Shown here: positions 53,650 to 63,342 of the stretch, piece after piece
How the letters are laid out: each line of letters opens with the position of its first letter
Position numbering within the stretch: position 1 is the first letter of the stretch
DNA from: Ralstonia sp. SET104
GTDB lineage: Bacteria; Pseudomonadota; Gammaproteobacteria; Burkholderiales; Burkholderiaceae
Reading direction: 5' to 3'
Length of the DNA stretch: 64,000 nt
NCBI RefSeq assembly: GCF_003851545.1
Contig: NZ_BHVX01000011.1
Coordinates: 1-64,000, forward strand
The notes under the pieces: generated by a model
Told to the model about the DNA's origin: nothing
Seen by the model: only the letters and a program-made list of their open reading frames with translations
The model's database searches: none
Position numbers and translations under genes: made by a program

Positions 53650-54648
53650 TCACTGTTCGTTGATACCTGCAGCGCGCACGATGCGGCTGTTGCTGTCGTA
53701 TTCCGCGCGGATGGCCGCAGCAAACTGCGCGGGTATGCCACCGGCCGGCACCACGGCGGCCTGCATGAGGCGCTCGCGCAGATCAGGCGCAGCCAGCGCC
53801 TTGTTGATCTCTGCGTTCAGTCGGGTAACCACGGGCGCGGGTGTCCTGGCGGGCGCGAACACGCCAAAAGTCGATGCCATGTTGGCCTTGGCATAGCCCA
53901 GCTCGGTAAAAGTCGGCACATTGGGCAGCGCCTCCAGCCGGTGCGGCGCGCCCACCGCCAGCGGGCGCAGCTTGCCGCTCGTGATGTGTTGCATCAGGGT
54001 CGGGCCGACGTTGGTCGACATGACCTCCACCTGGCCGCCCAGCGCATCCGTCAGTTGCTGGCCACCGCCCTTGTATGGGATCAGCGTGATGTCTACGCGC
54101 GCCTGCGTCTTGATCTGTTCCAGCGCGAGATGCCCCACCGTACCCGGGCCTGAGGTCGACCAGCGGATCGAACCCGGCTTGGCGCGCGACTGGCTCAGCA
54201 TGTCGGCAAAGCTCTTGCCCGTGAACGACGGCGTGCCCAGCAGGATCATTGGCGCATACATGACGTTGGCCACGGGCGCGATATCTTTCTGCGGGTCGTA
54301 TGGCAGCTTGCCGAAATGCGGGTTCAACGTGAGCGGGCTCACCGAGGAGAAGCCGAGCGTATAGCCATCGGGGGCCGCCTTGGCCACGGCGTCCATGCCG
54401 ATGCTGCCCCCGGCACCGGCGCGGTTTTCCACCACCACCGGCTGGCCAAGTTGCGCCGACAGTTTTTCACCCAGCGCACGCGCCACGTTGTCGGAAATGC
54501 CACCGGTCGGATACGCGACGATGATGCGGATCGGCTTGGCCGGATAATCCTGCGCCTGCGCAGGTATAGCGGCAAACAGCGGCAGGCCGGCGCACAGCAG
54601 CGCGGCAGAAGCAATCAGGCGACGACGGGCAGTACGTGCGGAAGTCAT
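53650..54648 (-). CDS. Bug-family (TctC) solute-binding protein
   Basis: A 332-residue periplasmic binding protein of the tripartite tricarboxylate transporter type. A signal peptide ends in AQA and the mature start DYPAKPIRIIVAYPTGG is diagnostic. NRAGAGGSIGMDAVAKAAPD is the second hallmark. No TctA/TctB membrane genes are adjacent, as is usual for the expanded Bug family in Burkholderiales. The ligand is likely a carboxylate. It is convergent with kdpE. Confidence 0.9.
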   Translation of the reverse strand: MTSARTARRRLIASAALLCAGLPLFAAIPAQAQDYPAKPIRIIVAYPTGGISDNVARALGEKLSAQLGQPVVVENRAGAGGSIGMDAVAKAAPDGYTLGFSSVSPLTLNPHFGKLPYDPQKDIAPVANVMYAPMILLGTPSFTGKSFADMLSQSRAKPGSIRWSTSGPGTVGHLALEQIKTQARVDITLIPYKGGGQQLTDALGGQVEVMSTNVGPTLMQHITSGKLRPLAVGAPHRLEALPNVPTFTELGYAKANMASTFGVFAPARTPAPVVTRLNAEINKALAAPDLRERLMQAAVVPAGGIPAQFAAAIRAEYDSNSRIVRAAGINEQ

Positions 54649-54752
54649 GGCGCAATGTCAGGGGGAGCGAAACCGGGAGTCGAAAACGGGAGTCGACATT
54701 GTAGGCGGATGCCCAGGCAAGCTCGCCGGACCGCGTGCAAAAACCGCAGGCA

Positions 54753-54778
54753 AAAGAAAAGGCGCCCGAAGGCGCCTT
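54753..54778 (-). terminator. Terminator of the porin gene
   Basis: Read leftward, AAGGCGCC-TTCG-GGCGCCTT is an 8-bp stem with a UUCG loop followed by TTCTTTT. It lies about 30 bp after the porin stop. Confidence 0.88.
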
Positions 54779-54807
54779 TCCCATTCCCAATCGAGTAACA
54801 GCGTCGA

Positions 54808-55938
54808 TTAGAAGATGTGGCGGATACCCACGCCAACGCTGGTCTGGTTCGACTTGCCAGTGCCGGCTGCGTTGCCGCCACCCGACAGTTCCGGCAGAGC
54901 TGCGTCCTTGACCTTGTTGTAGTCGACCGTGCCATACACTTGCGTGCGCTTGGACAGAGCGTACTCGGCCAGCAGCACACCGGTGTAGCGCTTGCCGTCG
55001 TTGCCGGCGGTCAGCGCAGCGTTATTGATGCTGTCGTAGTAGAACGCGCCCGTCAGAGCCAGAGCCGGGGTGACGTTGTACGTCACGCCCAGGATGCCGA
55101 CGTGGTCACGACGCTTCGTGGCGCCCGGGGTCAGGCCAGCGCCCGACGTGGCATTGCCGTAGATGTTCAGGCCGAAGGCGCTGCCGCCAACGCAGTTGGC
55201 CGAGCTGTTCACGCAACCCGTGGCGTCGCTGCTGTCGATGTAGCCTGCGAACAGCTTGGCAGCGGCGATGGTGTAGTTACCACCGATACCCCACACGGTT
55301 TGCTTGTTGCCAGCAACGTCTTTGTGCTGCTGTGCGAAGGCGCCGATATATGCCGGGCCGAATTCATAGGCCACCGTGCCGCCAACGAACGAGTTCTGGC
55401 TTGGAGCGCCAGCCACTTCGCCAAAGCCGTAGGCCAGGCCGACCGACAGGCCGTTCCACTTGCCTTCGTACTTCAGCATGTTGGATTCACGCAGACCGGT
55501 CAGGCCGTAGTACATCCACGAGTTGCCGTCGTAGTTGCCCACGCCCAGCGGGTCGAAGTTGCCGCCGGTCGTGAAGCCGAAGTTGTATTGACGGCCCAGC
55601 GTAATGGTGCCCAGGTCCTTGTTGGACAGGCCCACGAACGATTGACGGTTGAACAGCGTACCGGTGCTGCTCATGCGGCCCGTGTCGGAATTGAAGCCGC
55701 TTTCCAGCACGAACAGCGCCTTGTTGCCGCCGCCCAGGTCTTCCGAGCCCTTCAGGCCCCAGCGGCTGTTCGACACAGCACCGCTTTCCATCTGGGTCAC
55801 GCTGTTGCCAGCTTGGTTCGCGTTGTTGATGTAGTGAATGCTGGTATCGACAATACCGTACAGCGTCACGCTCGATTGGGCATAGGCAGAACCTGCGAAC
55901 AGGGCGCCAACTGCAACCAGAATGGCAGACTTTTTCAT
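54808..55938 (-). CDS. Major porin, translationally coupled to a leader peptide
   Basis: A 376-residue OmpC-like outer-membrane porin. The signal peptide ends AYA, the mature protein starts QSSVTLYGIVDTSIHYIN, and the C-terminus is VGIRHIF with the terminal Phe. Barrel blocks include SRWGLKGSEDLGGGNKALF and GTITLGRQYNFGF. The start codon overlaps the stop of an upstream 17-residue frame (ATGA), and no Shine-Dalgarno lies directly before it. Expression is therefore probably dependent on translation of that leader. Confidence 0.94.
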   Translation of the reverse strand: MKKSAILVAVGALFAGSAYAQSSVTLYGIVDTSIHYINNANQAGNSVTQMESGAVSNSRWGLKGSEDLGGGNKALFVLESGFNSDTGRMSSTGTLFNRQSFVGLSNKDLGTITLGRQYNFGFTTGGNFDPLGVGNYDGNSWMYYGLTGLRESNMLKYEGKWNGLSVGLAYGFGEVAGAPSQNSFVGGTVAYEFGPAYIGAFAQQHKDVAGNKQTVWGIGGNYTIAAAKLFAGYIDSSDATGCVNSSANCVGGSAFGLNIYGNATSGAGLTPGATKRRDHVGILGVTYNVTPALALTGAFYYDSINNAALTAGNDGKRYTGVLLAEYALSKRTQVYGTVDYNKVKDAALPELSGGGNAAGTGKSNQTSVGVGIRHIF

Positions 55939-55988
55939 GTGGGCTCGTAATAAAAGAGTTGTCTCAAACCGCCCGACCCCGTGTGCAT
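55935..55988 (-). CDS. Leader peptide upstream of the porin
   Basis: A 17-residue frame, MHTGSGGLRQLFYYEPT, starting at ATG 55988 behind a near-perfect GGAGGAG (56004-55998) at 9-nt spacing. Its stop codon TGA overlaps the porin ATG as ATGA. The composition is not that of a signal peptide or attenuation leader with repeated amino acids, although YY and FYY occur near the end. The role is inferred to be translational coupling. Confidence 0.65.
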   Translation of the reverse strand: MHTGSGGLRQLFYYEPT

Positions 55989-56436
55989 GAGGTAGGGCTC
56001 CTCCGTTTCCTTAACTTCCGTGTCGGAAGTGCCGCGCAAATTTAACAAAAGCCTATATGTGCGGCAAAGCAATTCACGGAATCGTTCTACCAAGTGTGGT
56101 AAGCGCGCATCGCTCTTAATGCATCGCACCAAATCGGCTTGCTGCAAGGCTTGCCAGCGCATGGCGCCCTGCTGTGGTGCACCAAGGCTGGCCGCCGCCT
56201 TTCAACCGGTCTCTTGATTAGACAAAAAGGTTGGGGGCCGCCGTAGGGGGTTACGCCGTTGGCGCGTTTTTGGGCGCCATTCACGCTGACTCGCATCATT
56301 TCGGCGCCGACAACAAACCGTTCGTCGCACCACCGTGGATACGGCATGCCGCCTGACCTAGGCTGTAGACCGTGGCAGGACATCAAATGACCACGCCTAA
56401 AACAGCACCGAAAATCAGTTGAAGAAGGAGTTCGCC
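55989..56436. other. Spacer with porin leader hairpin
   Basis: A 448-bp region between the divergent porin leader and the small repeat protein. A perfect 7-bp hairpin, ACTTCCG-TGT-CGGAAGT (56014-56030), sits upstream of the leader ribosome binding site and is likely in the porin mRNA. An AT-rich stretch at 56038-56070 may be the porin promoter. I see no gene in the rest. Confidence 0.5.
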
Positions 56437-56721
56437 ATGCGACTCAGGCAAATGGGGTTGGCCGCCATGCTGGCGGTCGGGGCCCTCGCGGCGGGCAGCG
56501 CTTGGGCGCAGTCCAGCCGCGTGGAGGTGTTCGGCCAGGACGCACGGGCCGAACGGTTTGACGTCTATAGCGACGGTACCCGCACCGGACGTTTCGACAC
56601 GTATACAGAGGGCGCGCGCAGCGGTCGCTTCGACCCGTATTCGGATGGCATGCGCAGTGACCCGGCCGGCCGCAACCGCGAAGGTGGCGGCACGGTCTAC
56701 GGGTATCCGGTACCCAATTGA
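56437..56721 (+). CDS. Small secreted protein with 12-residue repeats
   Basis: A 94-residue protein with a signal peptide (LAAMLAVGALAAGSAWAQ). Almost all of the mature part consists of repeats of 12 residues: SRVEVFGQDARA, ERFDVYSDGTRT, GRFDTYTEGARS, GRFDPYSDGMRS (residues 27-74). The consensus is xRFDxYxxGxRx, the first unit being degenerate. A Gly/Tyr tail follows. Alternating Asp and Arg could give a self-pairing or calcium/polyanion-binding surface. GAAGGAG precedes ATG 56437. Function unknown. Confidence 0.72.
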   Translation: MRLRQMGLAAMLAVGALAAGSAWAQSSRVEVFGQDARAERFDVYSDGTRTGRFDTYTEGARSGRFDPYSDGMRSDPAGRNREGGGTVYGYPVPN

Positions 56722-56792
56722 TGCCTTGATCGGCAACCACTTACGGGCCGGTCTCCAGGCATCCTCCGTTTTCCGCCTCTTGGCCCATTCTG

Positions 56793-56824
56793 GCCCCGCT
56801 GGTGATGCGCCCGCGGGGCTTTTT
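56793..56824 (+). terminator. Terminator after the repeat protein
   Basis: GCCCCGC and GCGGGGC pair across a 13-nt loop and are followed by TTTTT. It separates this gene from the convergent paoC. Confidence 0.8.
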
Positions 56825-56833
56825 CATGCGCGC

Positions 56834-59032
56834 TCAGATGAGCTTGTCGAGCGTAATCGGCAACTCGCGCACGCGCCGGCCGGTGGCGTGATAGACGGCG
56901 TTGGCGATGGCCGCCGGCACGCCGGTGATGCCGATCTCTCCGATGCCCTTGGCGCCGAGCGGGTTGATATGCGGGTCCACCTCGTCGAGCACGAGGATGT
57001 CGATGTCGGGCACATCGGCGTTGACGGGCACGTGGTACTCCGCCAGGTTGTTGTTGACGATGCGACCGTAGCGCGGGTCGAACAGGCTCTCTTCAAACAG
57101 CGCCATGCCCATGCCCCAGACGATGCCGCCCATGAGCTGGCTGCGCCCGGTCTTGGCGTTGAGCAGCCGCCCCACGCCATAGCTGGCCACGATGCGCGAG
57201 ACGCGGATCACGCCCAGATCTGCGTCGACATGTACCTCGGCAAACACCGCGCCGAACGAGTGCATCGAGAACTTCTGCTTTTCATCGCCGGGCTGCACTT
57301 TGGCGGTCGCTTCAATGGGCCGACCATGGCGCGCGACAACCGCCGCCACGGGTTCACGCGCGCCGCTGCGTCCGCTCAGGAAACCATCAACCACGGTAAT
57401 GTCACCCGCAGCCTGCCCATGCAGCGGTGAGCCCGCATCTGCAATGGCCGCGGCAATCAACGCATCGCGCGCCTGCACACCGGCCGCCTGCACGGCGGGC
57501 GACACGCTGGCCGCGCTCTGCGAGCCGCCCGACACCGGCGCTTCGGGCATGCGCGTGTCGCCCAGGCTGAAGCGCACGCGGTCAACAGGCATGCCCATGG
57601 CGTCCGCCGCCACTTGCGTCATCACCGTGTAGGTGCCGGTGCCGAGATCCTGCGAGCCGGACTCGACCTGCGCGGTGCCATCCGGCAAGTAGCGCGCGGT
57701 GGCGCCGGCCGCGCTACGGTTGGCCGGATACGTGGCGGTGGCCATGCCCCAGCCGACGCGCGTGTTGCCCTCGCGCATGCTGCCGGGTTGCGGGTTGCGG
57801 CGCCCCCAGCCAAAGCGTTCGGCGCCGGCGCGGTAGCACGCAGCGAGGGATTTGCTCGACCACGGAATGTGTCTTTCAGGATCCTGCGCGGCGTCGTTGC
57901 GCAGGCGCAGTTCCACCGGGTCGATACCAAGCGCGCAGGCCATTTCATCAAGCGCCACTTCCAGCGCGAACGTGCCGGTGGCTTCACCTGGGGCGCGCTG
58001 GAAAGTCGGTGTGCCGACGTTGAGCCGCGCCAGCCGGTGCGTGGTCTTCTGGTTGGGCGTGTCGTAGAGCATGCGCGTGACGATGGCGCACGGCTCGGTC
58101 CAGTCTTCGATCATCGACGTGGTGGTCAGCGAGTCGTGCGAGATGGCGGTAAAGCGGCCATCGCGGGTGGCGCCCAAGGCGATGCGCTGCTCGGTGCGCG
58201 GGCGGCCCCCGACGGGGCCGAACATCTGCGGGCGTTCCAGCACCAGCTTGACGGGCTGCCCGACCTGCCGCGCGGCCATCGCCGCCAGCACCACGTGCGA
58301 CCAGACCGAGCCCTTGCAGCCAAACCCGCCACCCACGAACGGGCACACCACGCGCAACTTCTCGGGCGACAGGCCAAGCGTCTTGGCGACGGTGCGCCGC
58401 ACGCCCGAGACATATTGCGTGCTGTCGTACAGCGTGAGCGCGTCGCCGTCCCATACGGCGATGGTGGCATGCGGCTCCATGGGATTGTGCGTTTCCATGG
58501 GCGTGCCGTAGACGGCCTCGATGCGACGCGCGGCCTGCGCCATGCCGGCCGCCATATCGCCGCGGGTGGTATCCGCCGATTGCGTCTGGACTTTGCCGGG
58601 CGAATGGGCATCAGCGCGGGCAGTTTCGAAATCGAGCCTCGCCGGCTGCGGCACGACTTCCAGCCGCACCATGCGCGCGGCGGCCTGCGCGTGTTCCAGC
58701 GTATCGCCCACCACCAGCGCGACGGGCTGGCCGTTGTAGTGCACTTGGTCGTCCTGCAGCAATGACAGTACGCGGCCCGCCGGCGGCTCCAGCGCGGGCT
58801 TGCCGCCATTGGGCAGGCGCGGCGCGTTCTCGTGCGTCATCACCAGCAGCACGCCGGGCATGGCCTGCGCGACGTGCGTGTCGACACGACCGATGCGTCC
58901 GGCAGGCACGGTGCTCTGCACCAGCACGGCATGCACCAAGCGCGGCACCTGAGATTCCGCTGAGTAGCGCGCCTGGCCCGTGACCTTGAGCAGACCGTCG
59001 GTACGGTCCAGCGGTTGACCAACGTTGCTCAT
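56834..59032 (-). CDS. paoC: PaoC-like molybdenum subunit of aldehyde oxidoreductase
   Basis: A 732-residue molybdopterin-binding subunit of the xanthine oxidase family. Recognisable blocks are [12 protein letters not shown] near the start, [20 protein letters not shown], and the active-site Glu in [17 protein letters not shown] close to the C-terminus. With the two genes upstream it matches the periplasmic aldehyde oxidoreductase PaoABC, which uses the molybdopterin cytosine dinucleotide cofactor to oxidise aldehydes to acids. GGAGG precedes ATG 59032, which overlaps paoB by ATGA. The dedicated maturation chaperone gene paoD is not next to it. Confidence 0.9.
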   Translation of the reverse strand: MSNVGQPLDRTDGLLKVTGQARYSAESQVPRLVHAVLVQSTVPAGRIGRVDTHVAQAMPGVLLVMTHENAPRLPNGGKPALEPPAGRVLSLLQDDQVHYNGQPVALVVGDTLEHAQAAARMVRLEVVPQPARLDFETARADAHSPGKVQTQSADTTRGDMAAGMAQAARRIEAVYGTPMETHNPMEPHATIAVWDGDALTLYDSTQYVSGVRRTVAKTLGLSPEKLRVVCPFVGGGFGCKGSVWSHVVLAAMAARQVGQPVKLVLERPQMFGPVGGRPRTEQRIALGATRDGRFTAISHDSLTTTSMIEDWTEPCAIVTRMLYDTPNQKTTHRLARLNVGTPTFQRAPGEATGTFALEVALDEMACALGIDPVELRLRNDAAQDPERHIPWSSKSLAACYRAGAERFGWGRRNPQPGSMREGNTRVGWGMATATYPANRSAAGATARYLPDGTAQVESGSQDLGTGTYTVMTQVAADAMGMPVDRVRFSLGDTRMPEAPVSGGSQSAASVSPAVQAAGVQARDALIAAAIADAGSPLHGQAAGDITVVDGFLSGRSGAREPVAAVVARHGRPIEATAKVQPGDEKQKFSMHSFGAVFAEVHVDADLGVIRVSRIVASYGVGRLLNAKTGRSQLMGGIVWGMGMALFEESLFDPRYGRIVNNNLAEYHVPVNADVPDIDILVLDEVDPHINPLGAKGIGEIGITGVPAAIANAVYHATGRRVRELPITLDKLI

Positions 59033-60045
59033 GCCACACCTCCTGTGGCATTCGCATTCAAATCCGCGGCCACACCCAGCGCCCGTGCCACCGCGCGCTG
59101 CGCAAGCGGCACCTTGAAGCCGTTGTCGCGCAGCGGCTGCGCACCCTGCACGGCCAATGCACCGGCCTGGGCAAACAACTGCGCGTCGAGCACCTGCCCC
59201 ACCAGCATCTGCTCGGCCGCATGCGCGCGCCACGGCTTGTGCGCCACGCCGCCCAGCGCAATACGCGCCTCGCGGATCGTCCGCCCATCCGTCTGCAACG
59301 CCAGCGCCGCTGCCACCGACACCAGCGCAAACGCATAACTCGCCCGGTCGCGCACCTTCAGGTAGTGCACGTGCGCGCCGAACACCGGCGGCGGCAGATC
59401 AATGGCGATGATCAATTCACCGGGGCCAAGCGTCGTATCGATTTCAGGATGCGCTTGCGGCAGACGGTGAAACGTCTCAATGGGAATGCGCCGCTCGCCG
59501 TGTGCACCGTGCACCACCACGCTGGCATCCAATGCCGCCAGCGCAACGGCCATGTCCGACGGATGCGTCGCCACGCAGGCCTCGCTCGCGCCGAAGATGG
59601 CGTGCATGCGGTTGAACCCTTCGCGCGCCGCACAGCCGGAGCCGGGCTGCCGCTTGTTGCACGCCGGGTATGCCGTGTCATAGAAGTAGTGACAGCGCGT
59701 GCGCTGCAGCAGATTGCCGCCGTTGGTGGCCATGTTGCGCAGTTGGCCCGAAGCGCCTGACACGATTGCCTCGGTCAGCAGCGGATAGCGTGAGCGCACC
59801 AGCGAATGCGCCGCCGTATCAGCATTGCGCGCCATCGCGCCCAGGCGCAGGCCGCCGTCGGGCAACGCACGGATCTGCGCCAGCGGCAGGCGACTCACAT
59901 CCACCAGCCGCTGGGGCTGCTCGACGCCGCCCTTCATCAAGTCCAGCAGGTTCGTCCCGCCGCCGATATAGCGGGCGCCCGGCTCCCGGCCCAGTCGCAC
60001 TGCCGCTTCGACGGAAGACGCACGGTCATAGGCAATCGATTGCAT
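59029..60045 (-). CDS. paoB: PaoB-like FAD/[4Fe-4S] subunit
   Basis: A 338-residue FAD subunit. The FAD loop is [18 protein letters not shown] near residue 23, with [20 protein letters not shown] in the middle. [17 protein letters not shown] supplies the extra cysteines that bind a [4Fe-4S] cluster in PaoB, distinguishing it from ordinary xanthine dehydrogenase FAD subunits. It transfers electrons between the 2Fe-2S subunit and an acceptor. It starts 9 bp after paoA. Confidence 0.9.
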   Translation of the reverse strand: MQSIAYDRASSVEAAVRLGREPGARYIGGGTNLLDLMKGGVEQPQRLVDVSRLPLAQIRALPDGGLRLGAMARNADTAAHSLVRSRYPLLTEAIVSGASGQLRNMATNGGNLLQRTRCHYFYDTAYPACNKRQPGSGCAAREGFNRMHAIFGASEACVATHPSDMAVALAALDASVVVHGAHGERRIPIETFHRLPQAHPEIDTTLGPGELIIAIDLPPPVFGAHVHYLKVRDRASYAFALVSVAAALALQTDGRTIREARIALGGVAHKPWRAHAAEQMLVGQVLDAQLFAQAGALAVQGAQPLRDNGFKVPLAQRAVARALGVAADLNANATGGVA

Positions 60046-60054
60046 GGCGGCCCC

Positions 60055-60801
60055 TCAAACAGTGTTGCCAGGTTTGGCAGCCACTACGCGAATCGCCGCC
60101 ACGATGTTGGGATACGCGCCGCAGCGGCAGAGGTTGCCACTCATGCGCTCGCGGATTTCCTCTTCCGTCAGCGCAACCGGGCCATCATTGCCCAGCGCCG
60201 CAGGCGGCGTGACTGTGCTCGGCATGCCGTGCCGCGCCTCCTCCAGCACCGCCACCGCCGAACAGATCTGCCCCGGCGTGCAGTACCCGCATTGAAACGC
60301 GTCGTGCTCAAGGAAGGCCGCCTGCACCGGATGCAGCGCTGCCCGTTCGATGGTGCCGTCATGCGCACGCGCCAGCCCTTCTATGGTGGTGACGGCCTCG
60401 CCCTCGTGCATGATGGCCAGCGTCAGGCAACTGTTGATGCGGCGGCCGTTCACGAGGACGGTGCACGCGCCGCACTGGCCGCGGTCGCAGCCTTTCTTGG
60501 TGCCGGTCAGGCCCAGCACTTCGCGCAATGCATCGAGCAGCGTTACACGCGGCTCCAGAGACAACGCATACGGCTTGCCGTTGATATTGAGCGATACCGG
60601 CCGCGCCGGCGCCAACGCAGCCGGGCGTGCCGGGGGCTGCCCGGAAGCGCGCGCACCTGCCAATTCAGACTCATGCGGCAGCGCAAACGCCGAGGCTGCC
60701 GCCGCCGCGCTTTGCAGAAAACCACGGCGGCTGGGCCGCGCGGGCGATCCATCCGGTTCATGGGCGGGGTCACTCGATGCTGCGGGGGAATGTTCAGACA
60801 T
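60055..60801 (-). CDS. paoA: PaoA-like 2Fe-2S subunit with Tat signal
   Basis: A 248-residue subunit carrying two [2Fe-2S] clusters. The first is plant-ferredoxin-like (GCDRGQCGACTVLVNGRR, about residues 114-131, then INSC); the second is in CGYCTPGQICSA and LCRCGAY. The twin-arginine signal SRRGFLQSAAAAASAFALP exports the whole complex to the periplasm. The start ATG 60801 gives a short polar tail before this signal. First gene of the operon. Confidence 0.92.
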   Translation of the reverse strand: MSEHSPAASSDPAHEPDGSPARPSRRGFLQSAAAAASAFALPHESELAGARASGQPPARPAALAPARPVSLNINGKPYALSLEPRVTLLDALREVLGLTGTKKGCDRGQCGACTVLVNGRRINSCLTLAIMHEGEAVTTIEGLARAHDGTIERAALHPVQAAFLEHDAFQCGYCTPGQICSAVAVLEEARHGMPSTVTPPAALGNDGPVALTEEEIRERMSGNLCRCGAYPNIVAAIRVVAAKPGNTV

Positions 60802-60987
60802 GACGCGCGCTCCACCGGCCACGCGGCCGGAAACGGGGAACATGCGTCAGGGGAAAGCAAGCGCAATACCCGGCACCCGGGCAAAGCAACGGGACGGAAG
60901 CGACGGGAAGGAAGCCACTGAACCGTGGCTTCGCAGAGGCGATTTGCTGCGGCGCGTGTAAGCCTTACGCGCCGCGTTGCAGCCGTG

Positions 60988-62298
60988 TTACTTGGCCAGA
61001 CCGGCGCGATCGCGCGACACGTCCATCACCATGCGTGTCAGCAGGTACAAGCGCGGCACGATCGAGTTCAGATCGACGTATTCGGCGTCGTTGGAGTGCG
61101 CGCCAAAGCTCGCCAGGCCAAAGCGTTCGATCACAGGCGCCTTGGTCTTCGATGCGGCAAACGCGGCATCGGTACCGCCGCCTTCGGCCTTGTCGTCAAC
61201 CTCCAGCGTCTTGCCGAGTTCGCCGTAGATCTTCTGGGCGTGCTCAGCCAGCGCGCGCGAGGCGGGCGTGGCTTCCAGCGGCGGGCGGCGGCGCTCGAAC
61301 CTGGCGCTCACCTGTGTGTCCGGAATCAGCTTGCTCCGGATGCGCTCGTTGACGGTTTCTTCCAGCTTGTCGGCATCGGCCGCGCGCAGCAGGCGCACAT
61401 CTGCCTGGGCACTGGCCACGGCCGGGATCACGTTGCGATTGGTGCCCGCCTGCGCCACCGTCCAGTTCACCTTCAGGCCGCTTTCAGGCCTGGACAGATC
61501 GCGCATCTGCAGCACCTGGTGCGACAGCTCGTACAGTGCATTGCGGCCCTGCTCCGGCGCGCCGCCCGCGTGCGAGGCCTTGCCCTTCACCTCCAGCAGG
61601 ATCGCGCCGATGCCGCTGGTGGCCAGCGACAGCTTGTCAGACGTCACGCGCGTGCCCTCGCACGAGAACACGGCGTCCTGCTCGGCGCCCAGCTTGGCCT
61701 GCATCGCGCGCGCGCCGGGCGAGCTGATCTCTTCGTCACCGTTGATCAGCACCGTGAGCGTGCCGTACTGCTTGAAGTTGACCGCCTGCAGGATCGACAC
61801 TGTGTGCAGGATGACCGCCACGCCGTTCTTGTCGTCGGCAATGCCCAGGCCATAGGCGCGGTCCCCGTCGATGCGGAACGGCTGCTGCGCGAGCATGCCC
61901 TTCAGGTAGACGGTATCCATGTGCGCAATCAGCATGATGTTGCGCTTGCCCTCGCCCTTGAAGCGCGCGAGCACCATCTTGCCGACCTTCTCGGGCGTAT
62001 CCGCCATGCGGTAGGCGTGGTCGCTCGGGTCGATGAGCTTGACGTCGCCGCCCATGCCGCGCAGGCGGTCGGCAATCACGCCGGCAATCTTGTCCAGCCC
62101 TTCGATGTCCTTGCTGCCCGATTCGATCGAGACCAGGGTCTTCATGGTGTCGATCAGCGCGGGCTTTTCCTGCTGGGCGTGCTTGTAGATTTCAGCGGGC
62201 GGCACCGCGGCGGCCTGACCGGCAGCCAGCGCACCCACCATTGCAGCAACGGCTAGCATTGCCGTGCGCATGCCCTTGGGCACCAACGGGGCTCTCAT
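60988..62298 (-). CDS. Glutamate carboxypeptidase-like M20 metallopeptidase
   Basis: A 436-residue exported M20 peptidase resembling carboxypeptidase G2, which releases C-terminal glutamate from folates and peptides. A signal peptide ends in AAA. Metal-binding residues lie in LIAHMDTVY (His/Asp), GIADDKNG, INGDEEISSPG and HSNDAEYVD. It has the usual dimerisation insert (SGIGAILLEVKGKASHAGGA). AGGTGAGG precedes ATG 62298. It is transcribed in the same direction as paoABC but is separated from it by 186 bp. Confidence 0.9.
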   Translation of the reverse strand: MRAPLVPKGMRTAMLAVAAMVGALAAGQAAAVPPAEIYKHAQQEKPALIDTMKTLVSIESGSKDIEGLDKIAGVIADRLRGMGGDVKLIDPSDHAYRMADTPEKVGKMVLARFKGEGKRNIMLIAHMDTVYLKGMLAQQPFRIDGDRAYGLGIADDKNGVAVILHTVSILQAVNFKQYGTLTVLINGDEEISSPGARAMQAKLGAEQDAVFSCEGTRVTSDKLSLATSGIGAILLEVKGKASHAGGAPEQGRNALYELSHQVLQMRDLSRPESGLKVNWTVAQAGTNRNVIPAVASAQADVRLLRAADADKLEETVNERIRSKLIPDTQVSARFERRRPPLEATPASRALAEHAQKIYGELGKTLEVDDKAEGGGTDAAFAASKTKAPVIERFGLASFGAHSNDAEYVDLNSIVPRLYLLTRMVMDVSRDRAGLAK

Positions 62299-62469
62299 GA
62301 ATGTTTCCTCACCTGTTCTTAGTTATGGTCTGCAACAAAGCGGCGATTTTCGCACGCCCACCTGAGGATTGCCCCCGGGCCATCCGCCCTTTGGAGGGGC
62401 ACCATGACACCGCGCAAGGGAATACTGATAGACATACGTAAAACGAAAGCGCCGCGCTGACACTCTCGC

Positions 62470-62475
62470 TACAAT
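62470..62475 (+). promoter_or_regulatory. -10 box, predicted leaderless start
   Basis: TACAAT lies exactly 7 nt before ATG 62483, and the gene has no Shine-Dalgarno. The arrangement TACAAT-N7-ATG is the same as at kdpE. The -35 region is poor. Confidence 0.45.
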
Positions 62476-62482
62476 TGCTGCC

Positions 62483-63277
62483 ATGCAATACATCCATGTC
62501 GTCAACGGCGATGTTGCCGGCGCCACGCTCAAGCAGGCGCTCGCACAGGCTGGCCGCCCCGATTCCGTAGTCGTACTGCGCGACGATCTTGCCGTCGGGC
62601 CGCTGGCCGACGTCGACAGCGTGGCGATGGCACGCTCCGGCTTCTGGCAGCGCGTAGCGCCCAACAGCAACATCGACTTCGCCGCCGAGATGCGCGATGC
62701 ACTCGCGTCGCTGGCTGACCTGCGCGATGCCGCCACGGAAGTCGCCATCTGGCACGGCCAGAGCGCGTCTGACCAACTCATGCTGCGCCGGGTGGCCTTC
62801 CACCTGCACCAATCGCCCCAGCGCATCAATGAAGTCGGCATGGATGTGCGCGAACTTGAGGCACCCAACGGCCAGGGGCCGCTCACCACCATCGGCATGT
62901 ATTCGGGCGCACGGCTGGCGCGGCGGTTTTCGACCATCGCACCCGTGTCGGTGTTGCGCATCGGCCGCCTGGCCTACGAATGGCAGCAGACCGTGCGCGA
63001 GAATGCCGATACGCGGCTGTGGAAGGGCAATACGCTGGTGCCGGTGTCGTACGGCACGGTGGACGAGGTGATCCTGGAACACGTGCCGACCGACTGGGCC
63101 AGCGCGCGCGACGTGGTCGCCAGCATCATGGGCGCCATCGACGGGTTGCTCGCCAGCGACTGGTTCGTCTTCTGGCGCTGCCGCGAGCTGGTCAGCAACG
63201 GCCAACTGCTGCTGCGCGGCGAGGCTGATTCGCTCACGACCTGCGAGCTGCGCCGCAACGTGAGCGTGGCGGTTTAA
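62483..63277 (+). CDS. DUF1835 domain protein
   Basis: A 264-residue soluble protein. The N-terminal DUF1835 region (YIHVVNGDVAGATLKQAL and VLRDDLAVGPL) is followed by a DUF3658-like C-terminal part with WKGNTLVPVSYGTVDEVILE. Function is unknown. It is probably monocistronic, bounded by its own -10 box and a strong terminator. The long leftward open frame across it is a shadow. Confidence 0.85.
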   Translation: MQYIHVVNGDVAGATLKQALAQAGRPDSVVVLRDDLAVGPLADVDSVAMARSGFWQRVAPNSNIDFAAEMRDALASLADLRDAATEVAIWHGQSASDQLMLRRVAFHLHQSPQRINEVGMDVRELEAPNGQGPLTTIGMYSGARLARRFSTIAPVSVLRIGRLAYEWQQTVRENADTRLWKGNTLVPVSYGTVDEVILEHVPTDWASARDVVASIMGAIDGLLASDWFVFWRCRELVSNGQLLLRGEADSLTTCELRRNVSVAV

Positions 63278-63313
63278 GCCCGCGCCAATCCGGCCAATTT
63301 GGACATCAGAAGC

Positions 63314-63342
63314 AGGAGCGCCCAAAGCGCTCCTTTTTTTTT
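63314..63342 (+). terminator. Strong Rho-independent terminator
   Basis: AGGAGCGC-CCAAA-GCGCTCCT forms an 8-bp stem immediately followed by a long T-run. Confidence 0.95.
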
